Below are positions 58,846 through 64,000 of a DNA stretch of 64,000 bases, in pieces (the stretch's first letter is position 1; the number at the start of each line of letters is the position of its first letter). This DNA is from Pagrus major (Eukaryota; Chordata; Actinopteri; Spariformes; Sparidae). The position numbers were made by a program, and so were the translations under genes. Location: NCBI RefSeq assembly GCF_040436345.1, contig NC_133236.1, positions 14,355,966 to 14,419,965 on the forward strand, written 5' to 3'. The notes under the pieces are model-generated. The model ran no database searches. It saw only the letters and a list, made by a program, of their open reading frames with translations, and had not been told where the DNA came from.

Positions 58846-60100
58846 TGCTGGACTGTGGATTTCTTTGTGAAGGACTCCAATGGTTTTGACTTTATGTACA
58901 TTCATCAGTGCCTCATCCAGCACAACACAGAAATCCGACAGTTAAGTATTAAACTACATATAAAATGTTGTATCAGATTCTATTAATTAAGTTCAATGCA
59001 ACGTTTTTCTATCATGCCGAGTCAATGTGAATAAATTAAATAACAAGATGGGTGATTTGTTACAGGATATAGAAAAACCCATTTGAAGTGCATAATTTTT
59101 ATATATAATACTTGACTAACTAATACTTGAAAAACACTCATGTGTTTATGTTAATGTTCACCTTAAAGCAACAAAAAGTAACACAGTAATGCAATAATAA
59201 ATGTAAACATATTGGTGGTCTGGAGAAACTTGCATTGCCAACACTTATTCTGGCTCGTTATGATTTTGTTTTCGTGAGTAGCACAAAGGGACTTCAACTA
59301 TCATAAATAGAATAAATAAATAGAATATCATAACTAAATAGGGTAGCTACACTGGTCCAGTTAAATAATGGCCCTGATTCATACAGATGTCTTTCTGAAG
59401 ATTTATTTGCTCTCTCCCTCGTTGTTTCAGCAGACGCCGTGGAAACTACAACAAAAATAAACTAGGAAAAAAAACATACAACTCCCACTCACTGTTAAAG
59501 TCTCTCAAGCTAGTGTCCATTAAGCAGTCCAGAACGTATTAGCACAACAGAAATGTGCTGGAGTAAAATAAACACAACTTAAAATGCCTCACTAATGTCC
59601 ATCTAAGGGCACATTAACAGCATTATACATAAACATGAAACATACAAAGGAAATTTACAGAATGCGCCTCTTGGACCACATGTGGAATATTGTTACTCTG
59701 GAGTCAAATGTTCTTCATCTGCAGCCAAGTTGTTCTGACCAATAATTTGACCCATAAGACATCACATATCCCACAATGCCCTCAACTAGACTGTGATCCT
59801 ATTAAAAGACCTAACATAAAAGGCAAAAAAATGTTAAGTACCCTTTAGACACATTTCTTATCATTTTAAACACCTTATTCATTACATTTTTTTACATCAC
59901 ATTTTGGCCACTTTATGAACTTAAATGATTATGATTTTATGACTGAAACATACACAGTAAGCACATCAGTGAAACTCTCTCTGAGAGTGTTACAAATGGA
60001 ATCCTGAGTCTTTTCTTTGCTACACCTGGATGTAAACTGTAACAGATAGCCTCGATGATGTAAGTCTTCATCAACACAAACACACAAACCTGCAGCACAA
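58846..60100. other. intergenic upstream of the CpG-rich promoter, no recognised feature
   Basis: AT-rich DNA with no gene. A minus-strand frame, 59937-60185, lies at the promoter edge; it is discussed in findings. Confidence 0.4.
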
Positions 60101-60650
60101 ACACCAGTTGCCGGAAGAGAAAAGCCATCGCCGACAAGCCAGTCCGATTCTGTTGCCAGAGCAACGCTTTCCCTCTCTCTCCCATCCTTTCACCAGTCCG
60201 CTCTTTTCATTCCGCTCCCTCTCATATCGCGAGACTGCGCAGTCGGCTGATCTGACAGAACGAGCGCTCTGGTTCGTATCGCGAGAGTGGCGCGGAGAGA
60301 GGCGGTGACCTCATCGCCGTCGCGAGGCGGAGCGAGACGCTGCAACTTTGGATGAACTTCTGATTTGAACGGACCGAGAGGCGGTCGGTGGGTCGGTCGG
60401 TCGGTCGGCAGGCAGAGTGCGCGGACCACAACAGCCACAAAGGTGAGGAGCTCCAGAGGTTTTCTGCTCCGAAGTCTCCACAGCCGCTGCGTTGAGTCTT
60501 TGACGGTGTTTGAATGCCGGTGACTGACCAGCGAGAGCGTTATTTTCCCTCTTGAGAAACGCCGACAAGGTGGACATTAATAAAGGTGAGTGCGCTCTCT
60601 CCTCTGCTGGTCTGCCCGCTGACACAGGCGACACAACACCGTTAGTTTTG
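60101..60650 (+). promoter_or_regulatory. CpG-rich promoter and probable non-coding first exon of an unidentified gene
   Basis: The only long CG-rich block of the right half (cgcgagagtggcgcggagag, cgccgtcgcgaggcggagcg). It has a (GGTC)n-like run at 60383-60411. Two strong plus-strand donors are present: caaag|gtgagg with exon end at 60442, and taaag|gtgagt with exon end at 60585. The only ATGs before them open tiny frames (60350, 60514), so the first exon appears non-coding and the start codon would lie in a later exon outside the window. The gene cannot be named. Confidence 0.6.
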
Positions 60651-63600
60651 GGCGAACAACCGCCGAGTTGTTGCTTTATTCGATATGTGTGCTTTTCAGC
60701 TTTTTTTTGCCAAACCTTCATGTGATACACTCACGTATTCCAGGTAGCGCTTCGGAGAGGAAAACTACACTAAAAAAAGTTTAGCTAGCGGTCGGATAAT
60801 GTTGATAACATCGCCGTGTGGCGTACCACAGCTCGCTCACCGCCTTCAATTTAAGCTAATATCTGAATTTGTTAGCTGTATCTCTCCTCATGTCATGTGA
60901 GCTGACTAAACATTTGCTTTTTGCTCAACATTTCTCTCCCTGCGCCTCGCCAATGAGACACACCACCGTTTAAAATTACAACGATTCACCATGTCTCTTA
61001 AAGAAACAGGAAACAAGGCAAAATGACCATCAGATAAAGGTAATTGTTGTTTGGATGACTGCTGTGTAATTGGGATGGCTAGCTGCGGTCTGGTTTCCTG
61101 TCATCCTCCACCTCGCTGTCCATCGTTTACTTGGTGGATCGGTCAACCAGCCATATTCACATCAGAGACATCTTGTTATACTTCTGGTGGAGGCAGCTCT
61201 TTAATGCACAATCGTGAGTGTTGCAATGCAATGTGTTGCCATGCATGCGTTGCTGTCGTGTGTGTGTGGGTTGTTTGGACATTTGCAGCTCTGTGAGGTG
61301 TGGATCCACATAGAAATCCTTCATAGAGGTGCGACCGTGTGTTGGCTTCTGCAAGGAAAGTTTAAATATTGTTTTTCTTAAAACCAGGCTTCTAGGTCAT
61401 TCAGATGTTATTGATTATGCAAAATAGATGACTGGAGAAAACAATGCATACTTGGGAACTTGCAGCAGGGAAATCAAATATGAAGTTAAAGCATATTTTC
61501 TCGCAGTGCTCTGTCAATACCAGTCTCATTAATCAAAATGGCCGTCTGTGTAGTGATTTGGGTAGTGATGTAACGCTGCTACATTTAAGTGATGAAGGTG
61601 CTATAAAGGCATTCATCAACAAACAATTATACCTCAAACTTTATTTAGTTTTAAGTTAATTGAGACAAGTAAGCCCCGACACTAACAAAAGTTTTCTTAC
61701 ATGCAAGTTTGTGAGCTTGTGTCCGAGCTCTCCTCTGCCCTAATGACACCCTGAGAGGGATTTTTTATTGTTAAGTGGACTCCCTGTAGCTGCTCTGTCT
61801 TCTGTTATTGCTGCCATCTCAACCTGTTGAGTCTGTCCTCAGGCTACCAGCTTCAGCCCTGCAGGGGGCTTACATACACACACACACAAAACACACTGCT
61901 TCCTCCTTTGACAAGTCCTAAATGGACACGTCAAAGAGATCTCATCTCTATTCATAGGGTGGCCGGGCTGGGTCAAATTCTCAACTTGAAACACAACAGC
62001 AGCTTTAGAGATATATTCCCTACCGAGAGACAGCATTTCAGCTGCTTTGTCCGCCTTGCTTTGGCTACCTCATTCGCCATGTCAAAACCCCCCAAAACGC
62101 TCATGTGATAGCAGTCGAACATTTCATGCCATCAGCCCTCCCTTGTCGGTGCTTGTGAATGCCAAGGCTGAGCAGATCTGGAGGCTGTGTTGCATTTACA
62201 ATATTAAGTAGGCTATTGAAATTGAGTGTGTAGGTGGAGGCGAACATGTTCTGCAACACATGTAGTTGCCGAATTAAAGGGGAGGTATGAGAGAGCAAAA
62301 ATGTCAGGGTTGCTGATGGGCAGCTAAAAGATTATCAAAGGGGTTTTGGGTTGTAGAGCAGCTGAAACATCTCTCCAGGTGTTCCCGGATTAAGCAACTG
62401 GAGTTGGCTAAAAACTTGTCTTCAACCCTCTCCATTGTTAGTACTGCAGTGGCTCTTACTGGGAGTTTCAATAGAAGATTTTCCTAGGGTGTAAGTTGGT
62501 GCTAGCGAGCGAAATCTTAAGGTTTTAATTCATATCAGATGCACTGTGATCGTGATGTGGCCGCCCTTCCAAAAATTCTGTAATGTGTAGTCTCGGCATA
62601 TCTGGAACAGAAGTTTTTGGCAGCGCACACAAGAGAGAAATCTGGCTAAAGCAAAGTCAGGAAAAAAGAGGACATTTTAATCTCATAGCAGGCCAGCTTG
62701 CACTTTCACTGTCTACATGCAATGCCTAGTGCTGACAGGAGCTGAAAATAGGGTCTTACCTGTTTACGACCTCCCACTCTAGCCTCACCATTTCCCCCCC
62801 TCCCTTACCCGGCCACTTTCTTGCATCTCTGCCTCGTCTTCGCCTTCTTTCTCACTTCTGTCACTAGTTCTTTACTCTCCACCTCCCACGATTCCCTTCT
62901 CCCATCCCTGATGGTGCTTTTTCCTCTTGTCTTGCTTCCTTCCTGTTGTCGAAAGCATGCCAGGACTCTGACATTCTCATCATTTCTGTCTACATCCCTC
63001 ACCTTATCGCTCCTTCTCTCTTTCTCCCGTTCCCCCTCCCGCTCCCTTGTCTTCATTTCTCCTTTTCTCAGTGTTTCTGTTTCCCTCCCCTTGTTCTCCG
63101 TCTCCCTGCATGCTGGAGATTGGAATGTGAGTTCCCTCTGTCTAAGGTCTTGGGGTGGGCTGTCTCTTGAGAAATACCAGAGCAATAAATACTCGTTAAC
63201 AGTGAATAGATCACACTGCATGGCAGGATGATTTAATAAAACTGCTAGGCCCTGGTAAAACAGGGTTTTTCCTGCACAGAGAATGTAAAGGTGGTCTTCT
63301 CCCTCAAATACTGCATACTAATACAGATTTTCACCCTAACCTGAACATAATAACACCTATTTCAAAAGTGTTATTATACATGCATCACTGACAACTGTAA
63401 TTGCAACAGCAGGATCACTCCAGGGTGGCTCCAGGATCATACTGTATGCTAGCTAATTAGCACTGCTCATTGTAAGTTACCTATTCACACTACAAACAAG
63501 ATATATTTGTATCAGGTCTGACAGTAGACAAAATACATGAAGGAAAGGTTTGATGTAGGGCACGATTATTTTCATTGTTGATTAATCCGTCCGTTATTTT

Positions 63601-63933
63601 CTTGAATAATTGATTAGTTGTGTGGTCTATAAAATAGCGAAACATGTTGATTAGTATTTCTCAAAGGCTCTAGGTTGACGATGGAAGTGAGAGTCATTGC
63701 ACAGGTGTTATGGATCAACACCTCAAGTTGGGGATTGCTTGTAGTAAAGGCTGATATTGAAAACAATAAGATAATAAAAGTTGATTAAAAGTGCACACTT
63801 ATTCCAGAGAAGTGTTGGCTCACTGCCAGACATAAAAAAAACATTAATTTAACTTATAAGGTCAATTTACAATTTATTTATATATTCATTTTAACAATCT
63901 TTTCATTTAGCTATCTTTGTAAATGGCTTATTG
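60651..63933. other. probable intron 1 of the right-hand gene, no exon recognised
   Basis: No coding exon is recognised. 62740-63120 is pyrimidine-rich on the plus strand and produces long frames on both strands by composition. An ATCGATTAA-family fragment lies at about 63565-63640 (gggcacgattattttcattg). Confidence 0.4.
63565..63640 (+). mobile_element. left end of a dispersed repeat, ATCGATTAA family
   Basis: cacgattattttcattgttg, ttgattagttgtgtggtc and ctataaaatagcgaaa match the start of the family in order. The remainder is decayed. Confidence 0.5.
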
Positions 63934-64000
63934 TTAAAGGATAGGTTCTCCCAAAATTAAAATTCAGTCATTATCTTCTCACCGTCATACTGATGGAAAT
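63934..64000 (+). mobile_element. left end of an AGGATAAGTT element, cut by the window edge
   Basis: TTAA + aggataggttctcccaaaat followed by attcagtcattatcttctcac, matching the left arm of the copy at 54682. Continues beyond the window. Confidence 0.65.

Noticed and set aside
60311-60730. 139-codon minus-strand frame in the CpG block
   Set aside because: Starts at GTG and lies antisense to the probable first exon. Stop codons are rare in CG-rich DNA, so a long frame is expected by chance.
62805-63231. Long open frames on both strands (136 and 138 codons)
   Set aside because: Both arise from a pyrimidine-rich, low-complexity stretch (Ser/Leu/Phe-rich one way, Arg/Glu/Lys-rich the other). Overlapping opposite frames from composition bias are not evidence of a gene.
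1-64000. A previously undescribed multi-gene system
   Set aside because: All confident genes are well-known single-copy vertebrate genes. The remaining structure is explained by mobile elements, microsatellites and unrecognised intergenic DNA.

Overview
The window is vertebrate nuclear DNA, almost certainly from a teleost fish. The genes have small exons with GT-AG introns. The non-coding DNA is dense with short inverted-repeat elements, a tRNA-derived SINE, an L2/CR1-type LINE tail, hAT transposase relics, a BEL/Pao relic and long CA/GT microsatellites. A percomorph origin is likely from the look of the repeat families, but that rests on memory rather than a search.

Two complete protein-coding genes can be read exon by exon. 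On the minus strand, positions 23020 down to 1950 encode the beta subunit of protein farnesyltransferase (fntb): 12 coding exons, 432 residues, with all zinc and substrate residues present. On the plus strand, positions 24555 to 39895 encode the small GTPase Rab15: 7 coding exons, 214 residues, with all G motifs and a CWC prenylation end. They are head to head, with 1.53 kb between start codons. Human RAB15 and FNTB are also adjacent and divergent on chromosome 14, so this is conserved synteny. The genes do not share a pathway step: FTase prenylates CaaX proteins, whereas a Rab ending in CXC is a substrate of Rab geranylgeranyltransferase.

Layout: 1-500, possible 3' end of an unseen convergent gene (MAX is expected there by human synteny, but no coding sequence is visible); 1950-23020, fntb, whose introns hold many repeats; 23021-24554, divergent promoter region; 24555-about 41340, rab15 with a 1.4 kb 3' UTR; about 41340-60100, a gene-poor stretch of repeats with a transposon cluster at 44.5-47.4 kb (one hAT promoter end, one BEL/Pao reverse-transcriptase relic, and one hAT transposase relic split by a SINE); 60100-60650, a CpG-rich promoter and probable non-coding first exon of an unidentified plus-strand gene that continues past the window; 60650-64000, its probable first intron.

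No new multi-gene biological system was found. The points most worth a second look are: the rab15 last-exon splice acceptor, which abuts a LINE filling most of intron 6; a cluster of upstream ORFs in front of rab15; CA tracts beside three 5' splice sites; a nested insertion showing that one abundant element family targets TTAA; and a composite element family present as two copies with one shared internal breakpoint.
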